From contig NZ_BCNS01000145.1 in the NCBI RefSeq assembly GCF_001528745.1, positions 1-64,000 of the forward strand: a DNA stretch of 64,000 nucleotides. The letters are read 5' to 3'. Positions 16,232 to 25,438 of the stretch are shown piece after piece. Below the pieces are notes generated by a model. That model ran no database searches. It was given only the letters and a program-made list of their open reading frames with translations, and was not told the DNA's origin. This DNA is from Marinobacterium profundum (lineage in GTDB: Bacteria; Pseudomonadota; Gammaproteobacteria; Pseudomonadales; Balneatricaceae). The first letter of the stretch is position 1. Each line of letters starts with the position of its first letter. The translations under genes were made by a program, and so were the position numbers.

Positions 16232-16846
16232 ATGAGCAATAGTCACCCCCAGAGTATCATTGATGCCGGTCGCTGGATCGACGCCCAGGGCTGGTGCCCG
16301 GCCACCGGCGGCAACTTTTCACTGCGCAACGAAGCCGACGAGGTGCTGATAACCGCCTCGGGGCGGCACAAGGGGCATCTGTGCGAGGCCGACCTGCTGC
16401 GTGTAGATCTGGCCGGTACCGCACTGGATTCGACCCTCAAGCCTTCTGCCGAAACCCTGCTGCATACGCAGCTGTACCAGCTAGACCCGCAGATCGGTGC
16501 CGTGCTGCACACCCATTCGGTCAGCGCCACTGTGCTGTCGCTGACAACCCCTGGCGACTGGCTGGGCATCGAGCAGCTTGAAATGCAGAAGTCCCTCAGT
16601 GGTAATCAGACCCATGATGCGGCCATTCGTATCGCCATCTTCGACAACACCCAGGACATGCAGGCACTGGCGCAAACAGTGGCGCAGCGCTGGCAACAGG
16701 CTGCGCTGTCCTGGGGCCTGCTGGTTCGCGGCCACGGGCTCTATGCCTGGGGGCGTGATATGGCGGAGGCGCGGCGTCACCTGGAAGGGCTTGAGTTCCT
16801 GTTTGCCTGCCAGCTTGAACTGAAGCGTCTGAGAGTTGCACCATGA
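16232..16846 (+). CDS. mtnB: methylthioribulose-1-phosphate dehydratase
   Basis: A 204-residue class II aldolase-fold enzyme that dehydrates 5-methylthioribulose-1-phosphate in methionine salvage. The zinc site is visible as HTHSVSATVLS and a later RGHGLYAWG histidine. The ATGGNFSLRN opening (residues 23-32) is the typical phosphate-binding segment of MtnB. Length agrees with the family. It overlaps mtnC by 4 bp (ATGA) and starts the mtnB-mtnC-mtnD operon. The ATG at 16232 lacks a strong ribosome-binding site. Confidence 0.92.
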   Translation: MSNSHPQSIIDAGRWIDAQGWCPATGGNFSLRNEADEVLITASGRHKGHLCEADLLRVDLAGTALDSTLKPSAETLLHTQLYQLDPQIGAVLHTHSVSATVLSLTTPGDWLGIEQLEMQKSLSGNQTHDAAIRIAIFDNTQDMQALAQTVAQRWQQAALSWGLLVRGHGLYAWGRDMAEARRHLEGLEFLFACQLELKRLRVAP

Positions 16847-17520
16847 GCATCAAAGCCATACTGACCGATATTGAAGGCACCACCACCGATATCGCCTTCG
16901 TGCATCGGGTGCTGTTTCCCTACGCCTATGAGCGTTTGGCTGACTACCTGCGCGCCCACGCCGATGAGAGCGCGGTACAGGCCATTCTGGAGCAGGCGCG
17001 CGATGAACTGAAAGATCCTGCGGCCGATCTGGAAAGCCTGATCGGTGCTTTTCGTCACTGGATTGAGCAGGACCTCAAGGTCACGCCACTCAAGGCGTTG
17101 CAGGGGCTTATCTGGGTGCAGGGCTATCAGCAGGGGGATTTCCGGGGACACCTGTATGAGGACGCCCACCGCCTGTTGCAGCAATGGCACAGCGAGGGGA
17201 TAGAGCTCTACGTATTTTCGTCTGGCTCGGTCAAGGCCCAGCAGCTGATATTCGGCTACAGCGATTACGGTGATCTGACACCGCTGTTCAGTGGCTACTT
17301 CGATACCACCACGGGCCCCAAACGCGAAGCCCAGTCCTACAGCGCCATCGTTGCCAGCATTGGCTGTGCTGCCGATGAAATCCTGTTTCTGTCCGATATC
17401 GAACAGGAGCTCGATGCCGCGCGCGCGGCCGGCATGCACACAAGGCTGGTGGCCCGCGACGAGCCACCTGCGGCGCCTGGCCATGAGTGGGTTAGCTGTT
17501 TCGATGATATTTCTCTGTAA
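16843..17520 (+). CDS. mtnC: enolase-phosphatase E1
   Basis: A 225-residue HAD-family bifunctional enzyme that converts 2,3-diketo-5-methylthiopentyl-1-phosphate to the acireductone. Motif I is ILTDIEGTTTDIAF with the nucleophilic Asp and the EGTT signature of E1. Motif II is VFSSGSVKAQQL. The SGYFDTTTGPKREAQSY segment and FLSDIEQELDAAR complete motifs III/IV. Length is normal. The start overlaps the mtnB stop and mtnD follows after 47 bp, consistent with one mRNA. Confidence 0.93.
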   Translation: MSIKAILTDIEGTTTDIAFVHRVLFPYAYERLADYLRAHADESAVQAILEQARDELKDPAADLESLIGAFRHWIEQDLKVTPLKALQGLIWVQGYQQGDFRGHLYEDAHRLLQQWHSEGIELYVFSSGSVKAQQLIFGYSDYGDLTPLFSGYFDTTTGPKREAQSYSAIVASIGCAADEILFLSDIEQELDAARAAGMHTRLVARDEPPAAPGHEWVSCFDDISL

Positions 17521-17567
17521 ACTCTTTTTGCAAACCTCTCTCTGCAAACAGCGGTAAGGAAAACACC

Positions 17568-18110
17568 ATGAGTGCCATAACGGTCTATGCCGATAACAAT
17601 CCGCAGCAGGTGCTGTTGCAAAGCGAACAGGGCGAGCGCATCAGCGAGATATTGGCGGGTATCGGCGTCAATTTCGAGCGCTGGCAGGCAGCCTGCGACG
17701 TTAGCCCGCAGATGAGCGGCGACGAAATTATCGCTGCCTATAGTCGCCAGATTGATGACCTCAAGCGCAGTGCCGGCTATATCACCGTGGATGTGGTGAA
17801 TATGTCAGCGGATCATCCGCAAAAGGCCGAGTTCAGGCAGAAATTTCTGGCCGAACATACCCACAGCGAAGACGAAGTACGTTTCTTCGTGGCTGGTGAG
17901 GGCATGTTCTATCTGCACGTCGATGCCAAGGTCTATCAGGTGCTGTGCTGCAAGGACGACCTGATTTCAGTGCCGGCCAATACTACCCACTGGTTCGACA
18001 TGGGGCCTGAGCCGCGCTTTTGCGCCATTCGCCTGTTCAATGATCCGGCTGGCTGGGTGGCGAACTTTACCGGTTCGAGCATTGCAGAACAGTTCCCCAA
18101 GTTTGACTGA
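17568..18110 (+). CDS. mtnD: acireductone dioxygenase
   Basis: A 180-residue cupin that oxidises the acireductone to 4-methylthio-2-oxobutanoate and formate (iron form). Metal ligands appear as the His-x-His...Glu set in EHTHSEDEVRFFV and a later His in PANTTHWFDMG. Both segments are hallmark ARD motifs. TAAGGA stands 10 bases before the ATG. It ends the mtnBCD operon; its product is the substrate of MtnE encoded 2.6 kb upstream. Confidence 0.93.
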   Translation: MSAITVYADNNPQQVLLQSEQGERISEILAGIGVNFERWQAACDVSPQMSGDEIIAAYSRQIDDLKRSAGYITVDVVNMSADHPQKAEFRQKFLAEHTHSEDEVRFFVAGEGMFYLHVDAKVYQVLCCKDDLISVPANTTHWFDMGPEPRFCAIRLFNDPAGWVANFTGSSIAEQFPKFD

Positions 18111-18215
18111 TTATCAGCCCGCCTGAGTAGCCGGCAGCCACCGGTAGCCTTCGCGGATGCTGCTGGTGGTTACAGGGCCTGAACCCGTTTCGATTGACTG
18201 AAAACGTCCCTGGCG

Positions 18216-18245
18216 TTGCCGCTCGTGCGACCTTGTGACTACACT
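18216..18245 (+). promoter_or_regulatory. putative sigma-70 promoter for ggt
   Basis: TTGCCG and TACACT separated by 18 bp, 55 bp before the ggt ATG. Four of six positions match in each hexamer. Read by eye only. Confidence 0.35.
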
Positions 18246-18300
18246 GTGGGCTGTCCGTGGATGCGGACCCGCAGAACAGTAGTCATTCAAGGATGTTCAT

Positions 18301-20064
18301 ATGCAGCTTCCCATCAGATTAACAAACTCAATGTCCCTAACTCAGGGCAGAATAGCCCTGGCTTCCCTGCTGCTCGGTGCCTCAGTGTGGCTGATGCCGA
18401 CTGCCGTTCAGGCTGCAGCTATTCTGGAGGGGGATCGCAGCGTACCGGTCGATGCCCGCAATGGCATGGTCGTTACGAGTCATTACCTGGCCACCGACGA
18501 AGCCCTGAAGGTGCTTGAAAATGGCGGCAACGCCATTGATGCCGCCGTCACGGCAGCCTTTGCGCTGGCGGTCACGCAGCCGCGCTCGGGCAATATTGGC
18601 GGTGGCGGCTTTATGCTGGTGTCCTCGGAGACAGCCGGCGAAGTCGTGGCGATCGATTACCGCGAAAAGGCGCCCGCTGGAGCCACGCGGGACATGTTCC
18701 TGGACAAGGACGGCAATGCCGACAGCGAACTGAGTCGATACTCCCACAAAGCGGCCGGTGTGCCAGGGACAGTAGCGGGTCTGGCGCTGGCGCTGGAGAA
18801 ATACGGCACTCTGTCACTGGCCGATGCACTGGCACCGGCGATCCGACTGGCGGAAGAGGGTTTCGTTATACCGTCGCGATTCAGTGACGGCATTAAGGCC
18901 AGTGCCGAGACGCTGGGCAAGTTTGACTCCAGCGCCAAGGTGTTTTTCAAGCCCGATGGCAGTTTCTACGAGCCCGGCGAAGTCTTTGTGCAGAAGGACC
19001 TGGCGGCCACGCTCAAGCGCATTGCGGCCCAGGGTGTAAAAGGTTTTTACGAAGGCGAGACCGCCGATCTTATAGTGGCGCAGATGCAGCGTGGCGGTGG
19101 TCTGATCAGCCTTGACGATCTGAAAAATTATGCGCCCGCGATTCGCCAGCCGGTGCATGGCAGCTACCGCGGTTATGACGTCTACTCCATGAGCCCACCG
19201 AGCTCCGGCGGCACCCATGTAGTGCAGATTCTCAACATGCTGGAAGCCTATCCCATCGCAGAGAAGGGACATAACTCCGCGGCGACCATTCACCTGATGG
19301 CCGAATCCATGAAACGAGCCTACGCCGATCGTTCCGAATATCTGGGCGATACGGATTTCGTCAAGGTGCCGGTGGCCGGACTTACTTCTAAGGAATACGC
19401 CGCCGAGCTGCGTGCCGGTATTGATCCGAACAAAGCCACCGACAGCGCCAGCCTCAAGCCTGGCAATCCGGTGCCCTACGAGAGCAACGAGACCACACAC
19501 TTTTCGGTGGTCGACAAGTTTGGCAATGCCGTGTCCAACACCTACACCATCAATTTCAGTTATGGCTCGCACATAGTGGTCGATGGCGCCGGCTTTTTGC
19601 TGAACAACGAGATGGATGACTTCAGCGCCAAGCCCGGTGTAGCCAATGCTTACGGACTGCTGGGGGGCGAGGCAAACAAGGTTGAACCTGGCAAACGCAT
19701 GCTCAGCTCCATGTCACCCACCATAGTGCAGAAGGATGGCAAGAACTTCCTGGTGACTGGCAGCCCCGGCGGGTCGCGCATCATTACCACCACACTGCAG
19801 GTTCTGATGAACGTGATTGACCACAACCTCAATATCCAGGCGGCGGTGAGTGCGCCGCGGGTGCATCATCAGTGGCTGCCGGATGAAATTCGGGTGGAGG
19901 AGGGGATCAGCCCGGATACCGTGAAATTGCTTGAAGGGTTGGGGCACAAGGTGTCGCAGCAGGCCGCCATGGGCGCTATCCAGAGCATTATGGTGGGCGC
20001 GGATGGCACCTTTTATGGCGGCGCTGATCCCAGGCGCAGCACCTCGTCGGCGAAGGGATTCTAG
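18301..20064 (+). CDS. ggt: gamma-glutamyltransferase
   Basis: A 587-residue periplasmic Ntn-hydrolase that cleaves glutathione and other gamma-glutamyl compounds and self-processes into large and small subunits. A signal segment covers about residues 15-40. The large subunit has the GGNAIDAAVTAAFALAVTQP and GGFMLV motifs. The catalytic Thr that begins the small subunit lies in NETTHFSVVDKFGNAVSNTY (near residue 400). The oxyanion-loop motif MLSSMSPTIV and SPGGSRIITT follow. It can supply cysteine and glutamate, which fits its place among sulfur-metabolism genes. AAGGA precedes the ATG by seven bases. Confidence 0.92.
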   Translation: MQLPIRLTNSMSLTQGRIALASLLLGASVWLMPTAVQAAAILEGDRSVPVDARNGMVVTSHYLATDEALKVLENGGNAIDAAVTAAFALAVTQPRSGNIGGGGFMLVSSETAGEVVAIDYREKAPAGATRDMFLDKDGNADSELSRYSHKAAGVPGTVAGLALALEKYGTLSLADALAPAIRLAEEGFVIPSRFSDGIKASAETLGKFDSSAKVFFKPDGSFYEPGEVFVQKDLAATLKRIAAQGVKGFYEGETADLIVAQMQRGGGLISLDDLKNYAPAIRQPVHGSYRGYDVYSMSPPSSGGTHVVQILNMLEAYPIAEKGHNSAATIHLMAESMKRAYADRSEYLGDTDFVKVPVAGLTSKEYAAELRAGIDPNKATDSASLKPGNPVPYESNETTHFSVVDKFGNAVSNTYTINFSYGSHIVVDGAGFLLNNEMDDFSAKPGVANAYGLLGGEANKVEPGKRMLSSMSPTIVQKDGKNFLVTGSPGGSRIITTTLQVLMNVIDHNLNIQAAVSAPRVHHQWLPDEIRVEEGISPDTVKLLEGLGHKVSQQAAMGAIQSIMVGADGTFYGGADPRRSTSSAKGF

Positions 20065-20182
20065 TCGGCAGTTTGCCTGTGCTGAGGAATATTAGGGTTT
20101 GAGGTAGCCCCCGTGACGCCGCGCAACTAACTCCTGGCTGGTCTATTATTGAAGCAGACTTTTTCACAGAGGGGATACGGTG

Positions 20183-20584
20183 ATGTCCCGCGGACAGGAG
20201 AGGTATCATGAGCGGCAGCACGGGCTGTCGGTCTTTGGCAAGGATCTGGTACGACGCTGTGGCGCTCATTGCGAGCTGTGTGACCGCCAGGGCGTCAGGC
20301 TCAAGGTATTCGAAGTGCCTCCGATGGAGGCGCAGGCCAATTTCGAACACTGCGTCATGCTGTGTGAAGCCTGCATGCACCAGATTATCCACCCCAAAAA
20401 ACGCGACCCGCATCACTGGCGCTGCCTCACCAGGGCCGTGTGGAGCCAGACACCGGCGACCCGGGTTCTGGCCATTGCGTTGCTGGATAGCTTTATCGGC
20501 CGCGAAGACTGGGCCATGAAACTACACGAGCAGCTGTATCTGGATCCCGAAGAGCAACTCTGGGTGGATTCAATCGATTTTTAG
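20183..20584 (+). CDS. small zinc-ribbon (PhnA-like) protein
   Basis: A 133-residue soluble protein with two CxxC pairs in its N-terminal half: CELCD near residue 25 and CEACMHQI near residue 60. These would make a four-cysteine zinc site as in PhnA-type and some HNH-like proteins. The rest (HHWRCLTRAVWSQTPATRVLAIALL) is probably helical. The name is based on pattern only; function is unknown. ATG at 20180 or 20183 are equivalent choices. It follows ggt by 118 bp. Confidence 0.6.
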   Translation: MSRGQERYHERQHGLSVFGKDLVRRCGAHCELCDRQGVRLKVFEVPPMEAQANFEHCVMLCEACMHQIIHPKKRDPHHWRCLTRAVWSQTPATRVLAIALLDSFIGREDWAMKLHEQLYLDPEEQLWVDSIDF

Positions 20585-20669
20585 TTCGCCTTTTCCCAGT
20601 GCTGCCCAATCTCACTCTGCATCATAGTGGCCTTCCACACAGGAGGACCCGGCTTCGGAGTTTTGCCCG

Positions 20670-20927
20670 TTAGCTTTGGGCCCGAGGCGTAACGCCAAAC
20701 TCTATGGGTGTCAGGTAACCGTCCTGGTTGGCATCGAGTGAGCTGAAATAGTTTTTCAGGTCAGCAAAGGTGATGGATTCCTGCCAGCTGATTTTGCCAT
20801 CCTTGTCCGCATCCAGATCATTAAACAGTTCTTGCACCGGGTCGGCATGCAGGCTGGTGGATGCGGCAATCAGGGCTGCAGCCAGAGTCATGCTTAGGTT
20901 GTGTGTGGTCAGTCTGTTCATGGACAT
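20670..20927 (-). CDS. small exported EF-hand protein
   Basis: An 85-residue protein with a signal segment (about residues 8-27, MTLAAALIAASTSLHA). Two EF-hand loops follow: DADKDGKISWQE and DANQDGYLTPIE, each with Asp at positions 1, 3 and 5 and Glu at 12. It should bind calcium in the periplasm or outside the cell. AAGGAG stands five bases before the ATG at 20927; the frame is open further upstream, but that part has no ribosome-binding site. A similar two-hand protein is encoded at 37937-38206. Confidence 0.75.
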   Translation of the reverse strand: MSMNRLTTHNLSMTLAAALIAASTSLHADPVQELFNDLDADKDGKISWQESITFADLKNYFSSLDANQDGYLTPIEFGVTPRAQS

Positions 20928-21090
20928 CTCCTCTCCTTCTGATAAGTCTCGCAGTGCCTTGGGCGATATCCGTGCCAGAAAAACAAACACCATATATAAC
21001 AAGTAGTTAAATAAAAATATTGCTGCCCTTGTGTCGAATTGGAGCTTATGGCGAGAGAATGGCTGCAATAACTGTTACTTATTGGAGACA

Positions 21091-21119
21091 TTATCTTGTC
21101 TTGATTCAATAAATATAAC
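21091..21119 (+). promoter_or_regulatory. putative promoter of the 21126 small RNA
   Basis: TTATCT and TATAAC with a 17-bp spacer. The -10 matches five of six positions, the -35 three. The predicted start, seven bases downstream, is 21126, exactly where the RNA's closing helix begins. Confidence 0.4.
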
Positions 21120-21125
21120 TAATTC

Positions 21126-21302
21126 AGTGACTTAGGATGTTTTCTTTTGGCGACAGAGGGCAAGGAGGTGAGCACACAATGTGCCAGGCAGCAGTGCTGC
21201 TGAGGAGCAGGCTGTTGGGAAACAGGGGGTATTGCGCGAAGAGCACCTGGCATAGTCACTGGGAGAAGCCCGACCGGCTGCAGCGCCGGTCGGGCTTTGT
21301 TT
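21126..21302 (+). ncRNA. putative structured small RNA of unknown family
   Basis: A plus-strand segment between two minus-strand genes that ends in a strong plus-direction terminator, with no credible ORF. It folds on paper: agtgact (21126-21132) pairs with agtcact (21254-21260), and tgccagg (21182-21188) with cctggca (21246-21252), with one base between on the 3' side. Inside lie hairpins such as ctgtt-ggga-aacag and cagca/tgctg. Several GGA triplets, one in a loop, recall CsrA/RsmA-binding RNAs. I compared it by memory with cobalamin riboswitch, 6S, SRP, RNase P and tmRNA patterns and it fits none. Confidence 0.5.
21267..21302 (+). terminator. strong intrinsic terminator
   Basis: The stem pairs agcccgaccggc with gccggtcgggct around a short tgcagc loop and is followed by ttgttt. 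The T-tract is on the plus-strand side only, so it ends a plus-strand transcript and does not serve mtnA on the minus strand well. Confidence 0.8.
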
Positions 21303-21320
21303 ACAGCTGCTGGGGTTCGT

Positions 21321-22361
21321 TCACAGGCGAGCTGGTACTACGGAGAGGCGGCTGAGGGCGCCGGCCTCAATCTGCTGTGGCGACAGTACCTCGGTATCCA
21401 GAATCCAGCCGGTGACCAGTTTGGCCGGCGTCACATCAAAAGCCGGGTTGTATACCGGGGCATCTTCCGGACTCCAGCGCACCTTGCCAAAGCTGCCGCT
21501 AACGCCCTGAACTTCAGCCGCGGCGCGCTGCTCGATGGGAATCTGGCTGCCGTCCGGGCACTGAGGGTCAACCGTGGTGTAGGGCGCAACGACGTAAAAC
21601 GGCACCTGGTGATACTGGGCGTTGACCGCCAGTGAGTAGGTGCCCACCTTGTTGGCAAAGTCGCCGTTGGCGGCAATACGATCTGAGCCCACCAGAATGC
21701 AGTCTATCTTTCCCTGGGCCATAAGCATGGCGGCCATGCTGTCGCAGATCAGGGTGTAGGGTACCTGCAACTGGCGCATTTCCCAGCAGGTCAGCCGGCC
21801 GCCCTGTAACAGCGGTCGGGTTTCATCCACGTAGACATGAATGCCCTTGCCCTGGCGGTGGGCTTCTCCGATGACGCCTATGGCGGTACCGACACCGGCG
21901 GTGGCCAGACTGCCGGTATTACAATGGGTCAGGATGCGAGCGCCAGGGGCAATCAGGGCGGCACCGTTGCGGGCCATGTTCAGGCACAGCTGTATATCCT
22001 CCTCGAAGATGCCCTCGGCGCAGCCGGTCAATGCACTGGCACCTTGCTGCACCAGTGCCGCCAGCATGCGGTCCATGCAGTTCATCAGGTTTACCGCCGT
22101 GGGGCGGGCATCGCGCAGGGTCGCTGCGGCCTTTTCAAGCGCTGGAGTATCGCAGCCCTGTTCGGCCAGGTGTGCCAGCAGCAGGCTGGCGCCTATACCG
22201 ATCAGGGGGGCTCCGCGAATCTGCAGCTTGCGGATCATGTCCACCATGGCCTCCACCGAGGTGCATTCCAGCCAGTTTTCCTGGTCCGGCAGCTGGTGCT
22301 GATCCAGTACCCAGAGCTGCCCCTGCTGGTATTTCAAACTGGTGGAAATAAGGTCTTTCAT
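21321..22361 (-). CDS. mtnA: S-methyl-5-thioribose-1-phosphate isomerase
   Basis: A 346-residue isomerase, eIF2B-alpha fold, that turns methylthioribose-1-phosphate into methylthioribulose-1-phosphate, the MtnB substrate. Family motifs are [19 protein letters not shown], the catalytic Cys in [19 protein letters not shown], and the catalytic Asp in [30 protein letters not shown] is also typical. It is divergent from mtnK, with a 142-bp shared upstream region. There is no cap-type fusion or truncation. Confidence 0.93.
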   Translation of the reverse strand: MKDLISTSLKYQQGQLWVLDQHQLPDQENWLECTSVEAMVDMIRKLQIRGAPLIGIGASLLLAHLAEQGCDTPALEKAAATLRDARPTAVNLMNCMDRMLAALVQQGASALTGCAEGIFEEDIQLCLNMARNGAALIAPGARILTHCNTGSLATAGVGTAIGVIGEAHRQGKGIHVYVDETRPLLQGGRLTCWEMRQLQVPYTLICDSMAAMLMAQGKIDCILVGSDRIAANGDFANKVGTYSLAVNAQYHQVPFYVVAPYTTVDPQCPDGSQIPIEQRAAAEVQGVSGSFGKVRWSPEDAPVYNPAFDVTPAKLVTGWILDTEVLSPQQIEAGALSRLSVVPARL

Positions 22362-22503
22362 GGCGAGTCACAACTGGCTGTCTAGAGGAGTGCGATACGA
22401 TAGCAAAGTGGCTGCGATGAAAATAGATGAAATTGCTGTAAGCAAATCGCCGGCGTTTTTGCCAGAATAGGCGCTTTTACACTGTATTTGACGGGCAGAG
22501 ACC

Positions 22504-23700
22504 ATGACCGACTGCAAGTTTTCCAGCGACGCCGAAGTAATTGCCTTTGCGCGGGATAATTCCGGCGTGTTTCCGGCAGGAGCCAAGCTGGGTGTCGAAG
22601 AGATCGGCGACGGCAATATCAATTTTGTGTACCGCGTCTATTCCGACGAAGGTACCAGCGTAATTATCAAGCAGGCACTGCACTATATCCGCATCATCGG
22701 TGAGGGCTGGCCGCTGTCCCAGGATCGTATCCGCATCGAAGCCGAAGCACTGCAGCAGGAAGCGGAGTTCTGCCCCGACCTGGTACCTCGGTTGTATCAT
22801 TTTGATACCGAGCGTTTTGCCATAGTGATGGAAGACATAGGCGCCCATGAAAACCTGCGTCATGCCCTGATCGCTAGAACCCGCTTGCCGTTGCTGGCCG
22901 AACATCTGGGGCGCTTTGCGGCGGAGACTTTGTTCCATACTTCGGATCTGTATCTGGATGCGCACCGCAAGAAAGAACTGGTGGGGCGCTTTATCAACCC
23001 GGATCTATGCAAAATTACCGAAGACCTTTTCTTCTGGGATCCGTACTGCGATCACGAGCGCAACAATATCAATCCGTTATTGTGGGACGAGGCCGAAGCC
23101 CTGTGGCAGGACGCGCCCCTGAAGCTGGAAGTGGCGAGGCTCAAACATCGCTTTTTGACCTGCGCCGAGGCCCTGCTGCACGGGGACCTGCATTCAGGGT
23201 CCGTGTTTGCCTGTGCCGAGGGCACCAAGGTGATAGATCCGGAATTCGCCTACTTTGGCCCTATCGGCTTTGATGTCGGCAGCCTGCTGGGCAATCTGTT
23301 GCTGAATTATGCCGGTCAGGCACAGCTGCCGGGCTCAGATGCCGAGCGCAGTGCCTATCAGGACTGGCTGCTGGAAACCATCGCCGGTTTCTGGAATACC
23401 TTTGCCAGTCGTTTTGATGCGCTGATGGTGGAGAAAACCCAGGATCCGTCGCTGAATCTGGCGCTCTATCGCGAGGCTTACCTGGCTGATCTGCTGGCCG
23501 ACAGCATCGGTTATGCGGGTACCGAGATGATTCGCCGTACCCTGGGGCTGGCTCATGTGGCCGATCTGGAATCAATTGAAGATCCGCAGCAGCGTGCTCT
23601 GGCCGAGAGTCAGGTGCTCAAGCTCGGCCGTGCCATGATAATGCAGCGTGGCCAGTTTGGCACAATCGATACGCTGATAGCGTTCGTGCGCGCCAACTGA
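22504..23700 (+). CDS. mtnK: S-methyl-5-thioribose kinase
   Basis: A 398-residue kinase of the APH/choline-kinase fold that phosphorylates methylthioribose at C1, the first committed salvage step after MTA nucleosidase. Motifs are GDGNINFVYRVYSDEGTSVI (nucleotide-binding beta hairpin with a Lys in VIIKQA), the catalytic loop LLHGDLHSGSVF, and IDPEFAYFGPIGFDVGSLLGN. Length is typical. Use of MtnK implies the MTA nucleosidase route, not MTA phosphorylase; no mtnN or mtnP is in the window. Confidence 0.93.
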   Translation: MTDCKFSSDAEVIAFARDNSGVFPAGAKLGVEEIGDGNINFVYRVYSDEGTSVIIKQALHYIRIIGEGWPLSQDRIRIEAEALQQEAEFCPDLVPRLYHFDTERFAIVMEDIGAHENLRHALIARTRLPLLAEHLGRFAAETLFHTSDLYLDAHRKKELVGRFINPDLCKITEDLFFWDPYCDHERNNINPLLWDEAEALWQDAPLKLEVARLKHRFLTCAEALLHGDLHSGSVFACAEGTKVIDPEFAYFGPIGFDVGSLLGNLLLNYAGQAQLPGSDAERSAYQDWLLETIAGFWNTFASRFDALMVEKTQDPSLNLALYREAYLADLLADSIGYAGTEMIRRTLGLAHVADLESIEDPQQRALAESQVLKLGRAMIMQRGQFGTIDTLIAFVRAN

Positions 23701-23782
23701 GGCTAAGCGGCGGGAACAGCGGTGGTCCAAGGGCTGCCGCTGTCTTACTGCGGCTGTGATGCGGATAGTTTCGAGGAACTCC

Positions 23783-24583
23783 TTAGCGGCCCTCTGACAT
23801 GAAATGATGATAGATCTGCACCAGCTCGTCTTCGGTGAAGGTCACCACCACCAGTTGCTGGCCCGGATGTATCAGGTCCGGATTTAGCCCCACCAAGCCC
23901 TGCTCATAATTGTAGATATAGGTTTCGCGGACCTTGTCATCTAGCACCTTGCCCAGAAAGGAGCTGCGGCTGTCTTGCAGGCGTTCGTCGGCATCCTGGG
24001 GAATGGCAACCTGGATGGATCCGCCCGCCTGGGGGAGTTCCAGACCTTGCGCAAAGGAGGTGATCAGGCCGTTGTTAAGAATGCCCCAGAGCCCTTCCTT
24101 ATCCAGTTCATTCACCGCATGGATATAAAAAATCTTGCCGTTGGCGAGCTCCGGATTGCTGAGCAATTCCTGCAGCGTGACTTGTCCTGCCAGTTGGGGC
24201 AGGGTGCCGCTGGAGAGTGCCTGCTGCGGGCTCCTGGCATCAGCGCGCTTGATGGACGGGCGCATGTCTACGGCATAGGCCGTCGCTGCTGCGGCATCAA
24301 TCAGGTCTGCATTGAGTTCCATTTCCAGTTCGACATTGTCCGACAGCACCTGGCTTTCAGGCAGCAGCAATAGCTGATTGGCGCTGACAAAGCTGTTGGC
24401 GCGGCCTATATCTATCGGCTGGTCGGCATTGGCGGTGAGCTGCTCTATATGGGATTGGGCCTGTTGACGCTCCTGATCGCTGATAACGACTTCGGTGGGC
24501 TCAGTAGCGTCCTGCGGTGCAAGAAACAGCCAGGCGGCGGTAATGGCCAGCGCTACGGTCACAATCAGTAGCAGTCGTTGCAT
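23783..24583 (-). CDS. hypothetical membrane-anchored protein with LysM-like C-terminus
   Basis: A 266-residue protein with one N-terminal hydrophobic anchor (residues 4-22, LLLIVTVALAITAAWLF). A long polar region follows. The C-terminal part (YIYNYEQGLVGLNPDLIHPGQQLVVV) resembles a LysM repeat, the Asn-Pro-x-x-Ile-x-x-Gly-Gln pattern. LysM domains bind peptidoglycan, so a periplasmic, wall-facing role is a guess. It converges with mtnK. Function unknown; the whole protein is not one I recognise. Confidence 0.65.
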   Translation of the reverse strand: MQRLLLIVTVALAITAAWLFLAPQDATEPTEVVISDQERQQAQSHIEQLTANADQPIDIGRANSFVSANQLLLLPESQVLSDNVELEMELNADLIDAAAATAYAVDMRPSIKRADARSPQQALSSGTLPQLAGQVTLQELLSNPELANGKIFYIHAVNELDKEGLWGILNNGLITSFAQGLELPQAGGSIQVAIPQDADERLQDSRSSFLGKVLDDKVRETYIYNYEQGLVGLNPDLIHPGQQLVVVTFTEDELVQIYHHFMSEGR

Positions 24584-24794
24584 CGGTGGGGCTCCCCTTT
24601 TTGCTTACGGACTAGGTTACAAACAGTCAAGGTTACTGAGCAGATTGAAGGGCGCTAAGCGCCGCGACCACTGTAGAACAGATCAGAGTGGGGGGAAAGT
24701 ATCGCAGCAAGGCTGGAAGTCCGGCTGCTTGCCCCGGGCCCCGCTATACTTTTGAGTCCAGCACACTGGCTGTGGCAATCAGATGGAGTAGGTC

Positions 24795-25400
24795 ATGACG
24801 GAGACGATCGAAGAGGTGCTGCTGTTCTGGTTCGGGCCGCTGCAAAATGGCGTTGCCTGTGAATCGAAACAGCGGCTCTGGTGGGAGGGGCGTGAAGAGG
24901 ATGATCGCCAGCTGGATGAGCTCTTTGGCGCTCTGGTGCGCCGCGCCATGCGGGGCGAACTTGACGCCTGGAGCAGCAACCCGCGCGGGCGACTGGGGCT
25001 GATTCTGCTGCTTGATCAGTTCAGTCGCAGCATTTACCGCGGCACGCCCGATGCCTTTGGCGGTGACGCCAGGGCGCTGCAGAACTGCCGTCAGGGTATA
25101 GCCCTGGGGCACGACCTTGCGCTGGAAACCACCGAAAGGCTGTTTTTCTATATGCCCCTGGAGCATGCAGAGTCGCTGGAAGCACAGGATCTGCATGTGG
25201 CTCAGCTGGAGTCACTGCGCCAGAGTCTCAATGGTGCGCATCGCAGCCTGATTGATAATGCGCTGGATTTTGCCCATCAGCACCGTGAGTTGATCCTGCG
25301 TTTTGGGCGCTTTCCCCACCGCAATGTTGCCCTTGAACGGGTCTCAACGGAGCAGGAACTGGCCTATCTAAATCAGTCGCACCGGCGCTGGGGTCAGTAG
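24795..25400 (+). CDS. DUF924 family protein
   Basis: A 201-residue all-helical protein of the DUF924 (tetratricopeptide-like) family. Diagnostic segments are EVLLFWFGP at the N-terminus, RLWWEGREEDD, LGLILLLDQFSRSIYRGTPDAFGGD, RLFFYMPLEHAE and the C-terminal FGRFPHRN. Members are common in Proteobacteria and their role is unknown. It is preceded by a modest GGAGTAGGTC. It reads towards metE, 140 bp away. Confidence 0.85.
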   Translation: MTETIEEVLLFWFGPLQNGVACESKQRLWWEGREEDDRQLDELFGALVRRAMRGELDAWSSNPRGRLGLILLLDQFSRSIYRGTPDAFGGDARALQNCRQGIALGHDLALETTERLFFYMPLEHAESLEAQDLHVAQLESLRQSLNGAHRSLIDNALDFAHQHRELILRFGRFPHRNVALERVSTEQELAYLNQSHRRWGQ

Positions 25401-25438
25401 AGCAGGGTCGGATTTTGATTCCTTTGAAAATGTCATCA

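Noticed and set aside
21126-21302. Cobalamin riboswitch
   Set aside because: gggaaacaggggg and cactgggagaagcc look superficially like parts of the cobalamin box, but the conserved GGTG-AA-CC and ACTGT parts are absent and the downstream plus-strand gene is missing.
21137-21355. 72-codon ORF over the putative small RNA
   Set aside because: It crosses the strong terminator and has no ribosome-binding site.
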